From positions 1 to 64,000 of the forward strand of contig JAWPHD010000287.1 of the NCBI GenBank assembly GCA_037043455.1: a stretch of DNA of 64,000 nt. Direction: 5' to 3'. This document shows positions 31,042 through 42,480 of this stretch, piece by piece (position 1 is the stretch's first letter; each line of letters starts with the position of its first letter). Under the pieces are notes generated by a model, which saw only the letters and a program-made list of their open reading frames with translations, had not been told where the DNA came from and made no database searches. The position numbers and the translations under genes were made by a program. The stretch comes from Cyrtodaria siliqua. Taxonomy: Eukaryota > Mollusca > Bivalvia > Adapedonta > Hiatellidae.

Positions 31042-31330
31042 ACGGTATCACCCTAGTGTGGGGTGTATACCATAACGAAACGTTTCTTCTACGCTTTCAA
31101 CGTTCGGCTCGATGAAAACAAACCAACACCGGGCCCGACGTTGATGGTGGTCGATGATGGTCACGTTCCGGATCCCCTGCAGGACGCGTCAACATCGCTT
31201 GAAGAGCTGTCGGTATGTTGGTATAGTCGGCAACGAAAAACTCTCCATTGAAGACGGACACGTCCTGCTGGTTTGATGTGAATGAGAATGATCTGATGGA
31301 ATGCAGAGACATGTTGGTCAATCATATGGT

Positions 31331-32016
31331 TTAAATACAATGAGATACGCCCTTTTATTTAATTAGCCAATCACAATAAAGGAAATGAAATGAAATATGT
31401 TTAAATCAAATATAATTATTTCGCCATAATTTATTGACGTATACTAACATATTGGAATCGGTGAAAGTTAAATAATTTAACTAGCTAGAAGAAATGTTAA
31501 ATAAATTTTATCATATTAGAAGTTGTATGTTTTTTTTCATACTTAATGACGACAATATATGCGTATTTCGAAATATTTAATTTATAGTTGGAAATGCTAT
31601 ATTTTTTTTAGTTCGCGGTGTATTCGGCTATTTTTTTTGGTATTTTTTTTTTTTTTTTTTACATATTTGCAAATTATTAATTAACAGTTTGGAAACGAAG
31701 ACCTGGCCTAAATTATAACAGATATTTCCACAATAAAAACATATTTCAAAACATTGTTTTACTGAAAAAAAAAAAGATTACATGTTTAAAACTATCACTT
31801 AAATCTATTTTTTTCTTTCTTTTTTCTTTTATATCAGATTAACGCATGAAAAAGACACACAAGCAATAAGTGGTTTATAAAAAGGACGCACGAGCGTTTT
31901 CAATAAAATTCATATATTAAAGTTTGCATTATTCTTTCCGTTCTATGCTTTTCTTGGTCTGCTCTTCCTATGTCGAGGTTGTGTGAAGATAATCTAAATA
32001 TGTCGAGAATTATTAG
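31331..32016. other. AT-rich spacer with poly-T runs
   Basis: No gene is seen. T-runs lie at 31630-31660 and A-runs at about 31766-31775. Confidence 0.4.
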
Positions 32017-33830
32017 GGCTTTCCGCATTTCAGCGGAAAGACCTATTGAGTTCGTTCTGTTTATTCTTATTCTATCTTCTTGTGACCGTCACTTTTCATA
32101 GCTATATTGGTCGCAGGTCTTCATAATTTTACGAAGTGGTAGAGCTCAGGCTGGAATAGTGCCTCGAAGCTGTTAGGGTCATGACGTCATTCAAGATGGC
32201 CGCCAGTGACGTCATCAGACAAATCATGACATCGCTAGATTCAATCGTGAACGCTCGGCCAATCCCGTCATTCTTCGGGATCCCGCCTCGTGTGTATCAC
32301 GGCGCTTCGGTATGTTCAAAATCTTTACATTCTGTTAGCGGGAAGGCAACGGCATAGAAAATAGTGCACTGTTGCTAAGCTGTTGCTACATAAACAATAT
32401 GGACGCTTGCCACACGTGTTGATGTATAATTTGCGTTGCATGTTTGTTATTTACAATACAGATGAAGGTTTTATCACTGCTTTCACGTAAATAAACTATA
32501 GATGCAGCAATCGGCTAAATGACATTGCAACTTTGATTTTGAATGCAAATTCGTTTTGGCGGGAATCTGACGCGCGTCACGCTAGTATGACGTAACCAAT
32601 ATGGAAACCTGTGTATTACATTCGAGTCATGCTACGAAGCAGTGTACGATATGTTGCGAATGCGCTAGATCTCAAACTTTTTTTGTCCGATTTAAATGAA
32701 ACTTTCGCAGATTGTAGAGTTTAGGGTCTAGTTGTGCATGAATGTCAAAACATGTCTCTACATCATAACCTCCTGACGTCAATGACGTCACAATGTTATG
32801 AAAAATCGTTTTTTCATTAATTGATTTTTTAAGGAGTTTTATTGTAAAATCCGTCAGTGTCATCATCTTAGTCGACGATGACAGTTTTAACGTCATGACG
32901 TCATCCAAAATGGCCGCTAATGACGTCATTTAAGAAATCTTGTAACGCTATATCTCCTGCATTTATTATCGGATTTTGATGCCACTTTCACAGCCTGTAG
33001 GTAATTAGGTTAAGTTGTGCAAGAATGTCAAAAATGGTTATGATACATTTATTTTTAGCGCTAGATCTCAAATATTTATAGTCGGATTTGAATGAAACTT
33101 CCACAGACTGTAGAGTTGAGGGTCTAGTTATGCAAGAATGTATAAACGTGTCTCTAGATAATAACGTCTTGACGTCAGTGACGTCATAAATTTATCAAAG
33201 TCCGTTTATTTCACTGATTACAGTTTTGAAGTTGTTTTACTGTATAATTGATCAATGTCATTGTCGTAGTCGACGTTGACAGTTTTAACGTCATGACGTC
33301 ATCCAAAATGGCCGCCAATGACGTCATTTAAGAAATCTTGTAATCGCCATATCTCCTTCATTTATCATCGGAGTTTGATAAAATGTTCACAGTTTGTAGA
33401 TATCAAAGTCTAGTTGTGCTATAATGTGGAATGTTGTCATGTCGTCATCAAAGATGGCTGCCAGTGACATCATAAATGAACTCTTGTTTTGTCTATATCT
33501 TCTCTATTTATTATTGGATTTGAATAAAACTTTTACAGATTGTAGAGTTCAGGGTCCGGTTGTGCAAGAACGTCATACGATATCCCGACGTCATGTCGTC
33601 ATGACGTCAGTGACGTCAAAATATTCAGAAATTCTTTTTTTTTCACTGATTGCATGTTCGAAGTTAATTTCGTGATAAATCAATCAGTGTCTTCATCTTC
33701 GACAACTCAATCAGTGTCTTCATCTTCGACAACTCTGACAGTTGTGACGTCATGACGTCATTAAGACAGGAAAGTCCGTTTGATCAGGTTCTGATCAAAA
33801 TCTAGTTTTCATGGTTTTCTCTTCATCGAT
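32017..33830. mobile_element. Repeat element with dense CRE-like palindromes
   Basis: It begins with a hairpin GGGCTTTCCGC...AGCGGAAAG and ends near GGAAAGTCCGTTTGATCAGG. Inside are about four diverged units of roughly 390-410 bp (AGATCTCAAA...TCGGATTTGAATGAAACTT, CAGATTGTAGAGTT, TAGTTGTGCAAGAATGT, GTCATGACGTCATCC, AAAATGGCCGCCAATGACGTCA). TGACGTCA, the full CREB/ATF site, recurs many times, often doubled as GTCATGACGTCA. The family is probably a non-autonomous DNA element with tandem core; this is inference. No conserved frame. Confidence 0.65.
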
Positions 33831-34340
33831 ATCTAAATATTGTTGCAAGTCAAAGTCGCGTTTTAAAACGACAGCAACACGTTGATACCAACTTGTTTTT
33901 TTCGTGAAAAGCCAATGAAAGAGTGATTTTAGATTCAACAGATAGAACCGTCTTACTTAATTATTCTGACTTATTAGGTAGTATTACATAGTTTTCTTTG
34001 ATAAGCAGAAACTTTAACCATACTCACGGCCGGTGTAGGTGAAACGTCATTAAATGGGCAAATAATGTGCTTTTAATAAAGTGCATTGTCATGCAACCTC
34101 GTTTGAAATAATTAAAAATAGTTCAATTGAATTTTCTTACCAAATACTATGGAATCTGGAAAGTATTGTTGACGTTAAGGACTTCAAATTGTTTGGTAAA
34201 TACTTAAGTTTATGTTAATCATACGCGATACTTAACTGTAAATTATCTGTTCGTCGCAGATGGGTGAAGCAAAATAAGCATATTAAAATGAAATATAAGT
34301 AGGTTTAAAATTAACATCTTCCTACACACATCATAACACA
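33831..34340. other. AT-rich interior of the 7.6-kb segment
   Basis: No gene or repeat recognised. Confidence 0.4.
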
Positions 34341-34441
34341 AATTCTTACTTTGCGCAAAATATTCGCATTTTAAGAATTCTTACTTTGCGCAGAGCAATT
34401 CCGGAATCGTCCATATTCTTACTTTGCGTAGAACATATACA

Positions 34442-34744
34442 CATTTAAATAGCACGACATCGTATAGTTCTGGTTCATAACCCAGTTTGCAAAAAAACAA
34501 CATTGCGGAACAAACCGGGACTAGACATCGTAATACGAAGTTACCTTGCACCAGCATTCATAATACTGCTGGGATTAACTTGACTTCTCAAATTGTACTT
34601 CAATATGTGTCAACTATAGTGTATTTACATACTATCAACATAATACATAGTAAGTTCTTTCTATCGCGTAAAAGCTCTTGCCCCATAATAATGGCGAATG
34701 AGGTAACCTAAATAATTTAAATTAAAGTACACAATACGAAAACA
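34442..34744. other. AT-rich spacer
   Basis: No gene or repeat recognised between the right inverted repeat and the TTTA tract. Confidence 0.4.
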
Positions 34745-35035
34745 CGCATTTTATTTAGTTTATTTATTTGTTTTATTGATTGATTTATTTATTTGTGTAT
34801 TTATTTATTTATTGATTTATTTGTGTTTTTTTGTGTGTTTATTTGTTTGTTTGTTTCTATGTTGATTTGTTTATTAAAGTGTTTGTTTACTTATTTATTT
34901 ATTCATTTTTTTAATTTTTTTTTTGTTTGTTTGTTTTATATTTATGTATTTACTTATTTATATATTTCTTTATTTGTTTATTTATCATTTATTTATTCAT
35001 TTATTCAATATGTATACAATATTTATTTAAATCAT
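34745..35035. repeat. TTTA/TTTG low-complexity tract
   Basis: Impure (TTTATTTG)n. The 85-codon frame rich in Phe, Leu and Tyr is a by-product. Confidence 0.9.
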
Positions 35036-35439
35036 TCATCAAACTGTTAAACATATGACACTGGCAATACAAGTGAAAAGAATCCTACAATAATACGTAA
35101 AACGTGAAAGTACGAAGTAAATTGAAACATACAATTAGCAAATACATGATTAATACATGAGTGTTATTGATTTAGCATCAAATGAATGTATAAGAACACA
35201 GAAGTGATTAGTTGTACGATACATGTATTCATGAAGATGTCGTTGGGACATGCAGCTAAACCTGAACTAATAGGTTGTTATTTATAGAACACATATTAAT
35301 GACAATCCGCAATGTAATCCATTTCATGATCATAATATGCACTTCTCCAGCGTTATGCTTTCTCCTTCTGTCCAGTCATGAGTTACATCAAGCCCTGTTC
35401 CTAAATGGTAACGACACGGAGTTTTTTTTAAAAAAGAGT
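35036..35439. other. AT-rich spacer
   Basis: Nothing recognised. Confidence 0.4.
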
Positions 35440-35600
35440 ATGATAATGGAACTGTGGAAACGGCCGAGCACAACACATACGAAATATTGCAGTCTCAGTT
35501 TGATTGAGACTGTTCATGAGCGGTAGTGAAATATGCTAGCTACCGCTCACGCCCTCTAGCCCCGGGTTAAGCAACTCAATATTCATAAAAATCAACAGTA
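35440..35600 (-). repeat. Rep-B copy, reverse orientation
   Basis: GAAATATTGCAGTCTCAGTTTGATTGAGACTGTTCATGAGCGGTAGTGAAA and CTCTAGCCCCGGGTTAAGCA are the reverse complement of the core of 26500-26610, apart from small changes. Confidence 0.75.
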
Positions 35601-35744
35601 CAGAATTTTAACTATTCCGAAGATGACAAGCATATGGCGGTGGATATAGCAATATTTGTATCTTTATTCCATCCCCCTATATCCAGCGGCGTATGGTCCC
35701 AGGATCTAATAAAATTGTACGCACCGAAGAGCGAAAAACATCTC

Positions 35745-35905
35745 GACACTCACCACTGCATGTTCGAATCCCAGTGGGAGCTTCATTTGTTAGAAAGTGT
35801 CGATTTCGACGGATACGAGCGGTATACAGTGCTGGTTCTACCAAGGAAAAACAATCGACTATCATATATGTCATATAAAATATCCTGAGCATGACGTAAG
35901 CACAA
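35745..35905 (+). mobile_element. Degenerate SINE copy
   Basis: Carries CTCACCACTGCATGTTCGAATCCCAGTGGGAG (B box GTTCGAATCCC near 35761-35772), AAAGTGTCGATTTCGACGGAT and CAGTGCTGGTTCTACC. No A box. Confidence 0.75.
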
Positions 35906-36699
35906 TTCAGCCAACCAACCATCGTAAACGCTACCGTTGGAGTAATCTGTCAAGCGAGAATAGTTTTACTCACTTCTTAAGAAGATGAGAACCTTACACT
36001 AGTTTATAATATGTCAAACATAAAGAAACGTAATAACACTATTTTAAAGATAAGCAATTAAGTACCCTACTCATAACTTAAATGTAAAATACCGTCCAAA
36101 CAACGTACTTTGGAATCAAAACTTGTGCTTTCCAAAAAATGAACATCAGTATAAAATATTTATAAACTCACATACCTGTAACTCGAGTGTAACTTTTATA
36201 AATTTCGGTTAAATGCAAAACTGCTGTCTCCTTTTGTAAAAACTAACAAATTTATTATCACAGAAATATTAAACAACGGAGTTTCCCCGATGTAGTATAC
36301 TTCATGAATGCTCGAGTATGACAAAGAGTTAATATACATATGTACCCGTCATTCATTTCGGCGTTCAAGGTTTGGTGAAATTCAATATCAAAATCAATAA
36401 TTCGAACAAAAGACAGACATAAGGCTCAATATACTCCTCAAAATAATGTAAGGACTTCATTAGATTTGGGTAATATTTTTATATTTATGTTTGTTGTATT
36501 CTTTTTAATTGCTGTATTACATAACTATATTAACATTTTATATAAATATGCAATATTACGTTTAAACTCACATTAACAAGTAATTTATTTTACACTAGTC
36601 CGGTTTTGTGACTATAACTTTACCGATCCGAAATCACCTTATTAATTATACCTTGCATTCATCAGCGGTTATTGTTACATGTATAGATTTGTCTGCCAA
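35906..36699. other. AT-rich spacer
   Basis: No gene or repeat recognised. Confidence 0.4.
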
Positions 36700-37640
36700 T
36701 AAATAGTCAATCTATCTCTCTAAAGGGCAAAATTGTTTAAGGGTCCTTTCGTGTAGATATGAAAAGTGCGTCTGTTGCCACGTGTCTCACGGAATGAACG
36801 TGGGAAATGATGGTTTTGGGCGGAACGTTGGTTGGTTATAAAGTGCATTGTTCTCCAGTCGTGGCCAGAAAATGTTGATAGTTGCTTTGGTTGGAGCAGT
36901 AGTTTGAAAGGGTGAAATTCACTGGCAATATGTGGTCAGTATTTCTATTTTATGACTTGTATTCAATGGGCGTCGCCATTTTGTTTCGTGATGTTGCTAC
37001 ATCCGGTTAGCTTTTATATGTTTTTCAAACATTAACTTGATACAACTTGCATATGATTCTGAAGTTACCTTATTAGATACAATTATTGTAGTCTATCATT
37101 AATTGTAATACAATAAGAAATTGGGAACGTTGTATATTAGGTGCATGTGTTAACGGTGAAAGGATATACATGTATATATGCCGATTAATTGTAATAAAAG
37201 ATTAAACTGATAACGTTGTATATTAGGTGTAATGGTTAACGGTGGTTAACGGTGAGGTGCTAAACTTGTATATGCCGATGAGTATACATGGTATTGTAGA
37301 ATACGTATACATTGCTACACATCATAATTAGAGAGTGGCTCACATATATTACGAGATAATGATTTGTTGGTGTAATGATAATTGTATAAGATTGTTGTGT
37401 TAATGAATCGACATCTAAAAGTATGTATTATTACAGCCTAAACCTCCCGGAGTGGAACTAAGTCTTTAGGGTGTGTAGGCCCTCTAGGTGATTCAACGGG
37501 AATCAACGCATAACGTAACGAGCGGTGAAAACGGTCCCCATATCTGAACAATGGTCAGGTTATCATAGGAGCACTTTACCCCACAACCTCGCGTCATCGT
37601 GTCATCATGTTCATTGAGTCATCAACCCTTATATAAGCCT
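36700..37640 (+). repeat. Long interspersed repeat Rep-C, copy 1 (TATA-bearing)
   Basis: Shares its length and order with 56480-57600: TTAAGGGTCCTTTCGTGTA, GTGCATTGTTCTCCAGT-like, GATAGTTGCTTTGGTTGGAGCAG, GAAATTCACTGGCAATATGTGGTCAGTATTT, ACATCCGGTTAGCTTT, then GCGGTGAAAACGGTCCCC and ACAACCTC. A TATA box (GGTTATAAAGTGC at about 36835) lies 40-60 bp upstream of a pyrimidine-rich GTTGCTTTGGTTGG. ATGTG|GTCAGT is conserved, an ATG directly followed by a possible splice donor. The whole resembles an LTR or a retroelement promoter, but no TG...CA ends or target duplication could be placed. Confidence 0.6.
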
Positions 37641-37729
37641 ATGAGGATCAATACATACGCATAGGCTTATAGAAGGCTATGAGTATGTGTCTCAACTTAT
37701 TCTTTTTTCAAGAGCTTGTACTCGAGTTC
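37641..37729. other. Short spacer
   Basis: Contains the tail of Rep-C with inverted AAGCCTATGAG / CATAGGCTTATAG. No gene. Confidence 0.4.
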
Positions 37730-38620
37730 AGGACTTTAATATTCGTAATCTTTGTATAACTAAAAAGCTACTCAATCAGGGTTACCATTACCATTAACTT
37801 CGTAAAACCTTTGCAAAATTTTATTATCGTAACCCTGATCTTCTTTCCAAATATAAAAGTAATTTAAGGACTCTTCTGCGACAAGGACTATCACAACCTG
37901 ACTCCTATGGTGATGTGATTTATAAACTTCGTAAGATTCTTGGTCATGATCACTTTCATACTATCTTTGTTAAACTTGTTATAAAGTTTATCTAAAGATG
38001 TTATGACCCTATCATTTTGCAATGTACTGCATGCTTGGTGGTGGACGCTTTTACAGTTCGCCACTATGGTTCCTCTTTAATTGTACGATGACCGGACAGG
38101 CTGTGGACCCTATGATGACGCCTACCTAAAGCCCTTTGGGACGGTGGCGTTTGATGTTTGTGTCGTGCCCTTAATGGTTTATTATCTTGTTGCTCTGGCT
38201 TGTGCCAAGTCACTGAGTACCTTCATTGTGACTTTCTAGGCTATTGTTTTTTGTATTATATTTACACGAGCATATTTGTGTTTTACTTCTATTGCCTATT
38301 GATGCTGCCTTGTTGGTTAGAGATTAGATCATGGCGGGGATTTCTTTAATTACACTGTCCTGTTTTAATGGGATGACAGTAGGGTAAGTGTAAGGTTTGG
38401 TGCATCCTAGGACCGGTTTAAACTCCCAGTGGCATACTTTGACACTAACCGTTCCAAGGCGGTAGCCCTATTGTCAACCCTTTGTGCTTGTGATGTCGTT
38501 CGCATTTATTATTACTTTTGCCTTTTTGTTTGTCTGTTTGCGTGTTTATTTCTGCTTTTTTTGTGGTTGACTGTCCTCCTTGAATGCTACTTTCCCTGTC
38601 TGATATTTTTATATTTCTTT
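37730..38620 (+). mobile_element. Rep-A: 3' part of an unclassified retroelement with coding remnant
   Basis: Bases 37798-37995 encode on the plus strand RKTFAKFYYRNPDLL, LRTLLRQGLSQPDSYGDVIY and KLRKILGHDHFHTIFVKL, ending at TAA. Continued translation gives DPIILQCTACLVVDAFTV across the stop. A GDVIYKLRKI...TACLVVDPFTV pattern is familiar from the C-terminal part of repetitive proteins in cnidarians and molluscs. The rest is a long 3' region that recurs, mostly antisense to this copy, at 8926, 21509, 46674, 47640 and 52600, and in sense at 10690 and 40000. Multiple 5'-truncated copies with a common 3' end point to a retroelement. The class is not known to me. Confidence 0.6.
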
Positions 38621-39670
38621 TGTTTGTTATGTTAAAGAATTGTCCATTTATCTTAAAATGGCACACGAAACATCATTTCTAAATAAAGTACGCCATGTTA
38701 TCACATCATCCAAATTCGAAGTACACCATTTTTAAAAATGAAGACTTTCTTTATATGCCTTATATGTGCCTTTAACACACCATGATACACATAAAAAGCA
38801 TGCACGTGAATTGTAAATTGAAACATTCCGATAAACAAGTAATTTGATCGCATTCATAAGTAATTTGATCGCATTCATATGTTATTATTTAGTTTGTGCT
38901 GTTTTTATTCCAATATACACTCAAGTGATATAAAAAAAAGACACGGGAATTTCCGCTATATATTGTATGTACAATATGCTGCTTTTAATCGAATGGTACA
39001 TGGCTACGTAAGACCTTTCCTTTTGCAAAAAATACTAAAACAACAAATAATACAGCAAATAGTATTCCTGCAATGTTTCATTATTCACAGAGTACGCGTT
39101 TGGCTCAATCATGTGAGCAAACTTAGGATGCAAAAGTTTGCAAACTATTTACGTTAAATACAGTACTGAACTAGCTCAATTTTTCGAAGAGCAACTTCAA
39201 CATTGATGAAGTTCTTGTTACAAAGTGTAGTGTGATTAAAACGTCTACAAAATCACAGTTGTGTCCTTTCTCTAGTTAACTGCAACTTTTTTTAAAAAAA
39301 ACATCTTGGGATTTCTTTGGAATATTATGTGCAATAAAGTGTGCAGTAAATACAATATATAGCGGAAATTCCCGTGTTGCGTTTTCATATCACTTGAGTG
39401 TAATAATAAATTACTCTTGTTTTGCCATGTTTCTATTTACAACAGTCATTCAGTTGTGTTTAATACATCCAATTAAAACCCGTCAGTGCCACCATACTAT
39501 AGCATTGAGATTATTTTGAAAGTACATGCCATTGAAAGAATAGCTTGTGTTTTTCTACAATAAAAGACTTTTTTTACAATGATTGATTTGGATGATGTGA
39601 TAACATGTCGTATTTAATTTAGAAATGATGACTCGTGTGCCATTTTTAGATAAATGGACAATTATATGGA
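38621..39670. repeat. Outer inverted repeat surrounding a MITE
   Basis: GAATTGTCCATTTATCTTAAAATGGCACACGA...GTTATCACATCATCCAAAT (38637-38713) returns in reverse complement at 39583-39665, with about 10% differences and a 12-bp indel beyond. The interval is 1.03 kb and encloses the MITE at 38918-39400. Outer and inner elements look nested. Confidence 0.75.
38918..39400. mobile_element. 483-bp MITE with ~50-bp TIRs and TA target duplication
   Basis: CACTCAAGTGATATxAAAA... ACACGGGAATTTCCGCTATATATTG at 38918-38973 is matched in reverse complement at 39349-39400. TA flanks both ends (38916-38917 and 39401-39402), consistent with a Tc1/mariner-type non-autonomous element. No transposase. Confidence 0.85.
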
Positions 39671-39999
39671 CACATTTATTTAACATAAAAAACAAAATAT
39701 CTTCGAGTACAATTGTAATAAACTTTTCGAATATAAAGGGCACTATATCTGCCAAATAAATATTGTTTCAGATATTATGTTCGCATCAATAGTTATGAAT
39801 TACTGTCAACTATTATATCATTGACATTGTTCATGTCTATAATATGCATTTGGATGAAAATTTCAATAAACCATACCCCATCCATTTTGGATTTGCTTTT
39901 CAAAGATGGCTGATCTATAGTCCTTAATTATTGTCTTCTCGTACTTTGCTTACGGTTTCCTCTTTGATTCTGCGAATACCGGACAGATTGTAGACCCTA
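39671..39999. other. AT-rich spacer
   Basis: No gene or repeat recognised. Confidence 0.4.
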
Positions 40000-40019
40000 T
40001 GATGACGTCTTACAACAAC

Positions 40020-40052
<33 letters not shown>

Positions 40053-40440
40053 CATGATGATCATGATGACGTTTGTTCTTTTGCTGCTCTGGCTTCTGCA
40101 AAGTTATTGAGTACATGCTTTGTGGTTTTCTAGGCTTTTGTGTTTGTATATCCATACATACATGTTTGTGTTTTGTATATCCATACATACATGTTTTATA
40201 TTGCTTATTAATGCTGCCTCGTTTGTTAGAGAATAAAATATGGTGGTATATATCTTTATTTAAACTGCCCCGGTTTATTGGGATAACACTAGGGTAAGAG
40301 TGAAGCTTCATTCACCCTAGAACTTGGTTTAAACTCCGAGAGAGGCTTCATGCACCCTAGAACTTGGTTTAAACTCCGAGAGACTGTCTGTGCCACTTAC
40401 CGTTCCAAGGCAGTAGCCCTATTGTCAACGGAGTGTGACG
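40000..40440 (+). mobile_element. Rep-A 3' region, sense copy, with GAT microsatellite
   Basis: GGACAGATTGTAGACCCTATGATGACG, CTCTGGCTTCTGCAAAGTTATTGAGTAC, GGTTTATTGGGATAACACTAGGG and GGCAGTAGCCCTATTGTCAAC match 38090-38490. A (GAT)n run at 40018-40068 and a small internal duplication (40318-40350 / 40353-40385) are private to this copy. Confidence 0.8.
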
Positions 40441-40650
40441 TCATGTCTTGGCCTTTAGTATGAATGTGATAATGACCAATGATCTTAAAAATTCTGTACA
40501 TATAGTCACCATAGTATTCACGATATGACAGACCTTGTAGCAGATGAGTTCTGACAATACTTTTAAAAGTAAATCAGGGTTATGATAATAAACCTTTGCA
40601 AAGGTTCGTCCGGATATAAAACTCAATGAAGCACTATTAAAGCTGGAGTA
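40441..40650 (-). pseudogene. Rep-A coding remnant, opposite orientation
   Basis: On the minus strand GRTFAKVYYHNPDLL, then in another frame LLQGLSYREYYGDYMY and KIIGHYHIHT, aligning with the protein fragment at 37798-37995. It is frameshifted, and lies head-to-head with the sense Rep-A tail ending at 40440, so the element has been broken by an inversion or by two insertions. Confidence 0.7.
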
Positions 40651-41689
40651 GATGAAAAGCAAAACAAACTTCCAACTATGTACTGGATTCCTAATTTACA
40701 AAAAAAAAGCGTAATAAAGCACACTTTCTTCCTATTTCTAGTGTCTGCACCACTACAAACATCTCCAAAGGTATAACGTCCTGTCTTACTGCCGTTGTAG
40801 ATCAATTAACATAATAGTGTGCTAAAGTTTATGCTAACTCTTGGATTAATATATTTTGGTCGTTATTACTTTCCTGAAAAATAATGCAATACGCATCACA
40901 CAACCCTTTTCAAAGACAAGCTTATTGCTCTTATTCAATATTTATTTTAGTGAATAAACACTAATGTTTGATCAGCATTATACTGCGGTAGATTACAATG
41001 TATTCTTTGGCATATCATTCCGCCGTTAAAATAATCAAAATGGACTCCAACATTGCGTTTCCCATAGGGTAACAGTATAGCGTTTGTTCTTACCATCACT
41101 TTCTAAAATTTCATAGCTCTAAACAGCCTACCTAAAATTAAAATACTAACTAAATTCATCAAAAATGTCCAAAGTTAGCGGAGTTCCGTTCGATTGTTTA
41201 CCACTCAGCATTGATATTTGTCTTCAATATTGTCTAGTCGTGTCCTTAGCAGTGTCAAAATCGAAATGATCTCTCTTGTCATAGAGTTTGCTTATTATTT
41301 CTCAGTTTCAATCACGAGATGTACATCGAGTAAAGAAGATATAGCAACTATGAGAAATATTATCTTTTTTGAGGTGAAGTTCTTTAGGAAAGAAAACCAT
41401 AGTAACCATATTAGAAAAGAAAGGGTTGTAATTGTCTAATATATCATCCATATACAAAGAGGTAAAATAAAAGGCTTCGATCATATCTGCCTAAGCGTAT
41501 CTGGTAAAAGACTAAATATATAACCTCTAGCATAACAAAACAAAAACAAATCTGCAACAAGAGGTGCACATTTCGTTCTCATTTTCGATTCCAACAATTT
41601 GTCTATAAACAGTAGTGTCATACCTAACTAGTTCCATATGTGTAAAAATATTATCTTATATGAAAATAAATGATTCGAAAACAACTACG
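40651..41689. other. AT-rich region, nothing recognised
   Basis: Short open frames (e.g. 41218-41439, plus) show no family signature or splice context. Confidence 0.4.
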
Positions 41690-42480
41690 TGACAAGTCCA
41701 CATGGTGTAATTGTCCAAAAACATTTAACTAAATCTTAGTGAAAATCAGAACTCGTTTACTGAAGTCGATGTGTACTCAGTCTGAAATTTAAATATTTGC
41801 AAACATCAATGGTGATAACTTTGTAAACCACTCCTCAATTGTTCTCATTGTCAAACAAAACCGAGACGTTAATAATATTACCCAAAAAAGCATGGAAAAT
41901 CAAATGCTATTTATTACAATCATCGTGAAAACAATCACGCTCCTTAGTCAGAGGAAGATATCCTCTTTGTTCAATTAGAATATTACACAGTAATTGATGA
42001 TATTTGAAACGAAAGTAGGAAACAATCAGACGATCGTATTTTTCGACAATTTAGAGCAATAACTTGATACTTGTCCAGTTACACGCCAAACTGTGTGAAA
42101 ATCGAAACCAATTTACTTAATGTATTGTGTATGAACGAAAGCTGAAATTTGCATTTTCGCAATAATCAAGGGCAATAACTCAGTAAGGCAAGTGTCATTT
42201 CTGCTCATTGTCATCTTGTCAAAGTTAATATTCATATAAAGTCTCATACTAAATAATGTGAAGACCGGAATCCGTTTACTAAAGTAATGTGTGTACTCAA
42301 GCTAAGATGTGCCTATTCTTTCAATAACCAAGGGTAATAACTATTTAAAGCAAGTGTCAGTTTTACTCAGTATTGAATTTGTCAAAGGCCTTGTAGGTGT
42401 AAGGCCTAACACAATACAACATTTAGTGGAAATCGGAAACCGTTTACTGCAGTTATTGTGAACACAAGAAATTCGCATTA
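41690..42480 (+). repeat. Diverged ~165-bp satellite
   Basis: Units share GTGAAAATCGGAAYCCGTTTACT, AGTYATTGTG, AATAATCAAGGGCAATAACT and GTCAAA, starting near 41740, 42093, 42258 and 42425 (one long gap of about 350 bp). Non-coding. Confidence 0.7.

Larger units (their letters stand above)
29480..31330. repeat. Large direct repeat, 851-bp period
   Basis: The segments 30165-30480 and 31013-31325 are near-identical and offset by exactly 851 bp (CTGCAAAAAACGGCCCTGAG through AGAGACATGTT). A more diverged partial unit starts at about 29490 (AGAGACATGTTGTAGTAG, CCTCGCCGTGTTGA, ATTTTGGCGAGC, GGTCAATCCGATTG). Minus-strand frames in the two copies (30505-30197, 31321-31097) share TNIPTALQAMLTRPAGDPER but differ by compensating and uncompensated indels, so coding is unlikely. 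Confidence 0.8.
26793..34441. mobile_element. 7.6-kb segment bounded by 77-bp terminal inverted repeats
   Basis: Bases 26793-26869 and 34365-34441 are inverted copies of each other with five differences in 77 positions. Each end also carries extra subterminal copies of GCGCAAAGTARGAAT (left near 26842, 26920 and 26970; right near 34350, 34386 and 34421), the kind of array that transposases bind. A TA target duplication is possible but not certain. No transposase frame is seen inside, so this is a non-autonomous element carrying other repeats, or two inverted MITEs that happen to face each other. Confidence 0.6.

Noticed and set aside
40441..40805. Two short minus frames as host genes
   Set aside because: The first is a frameshifted Rep-A protein remnant; the second has no features.
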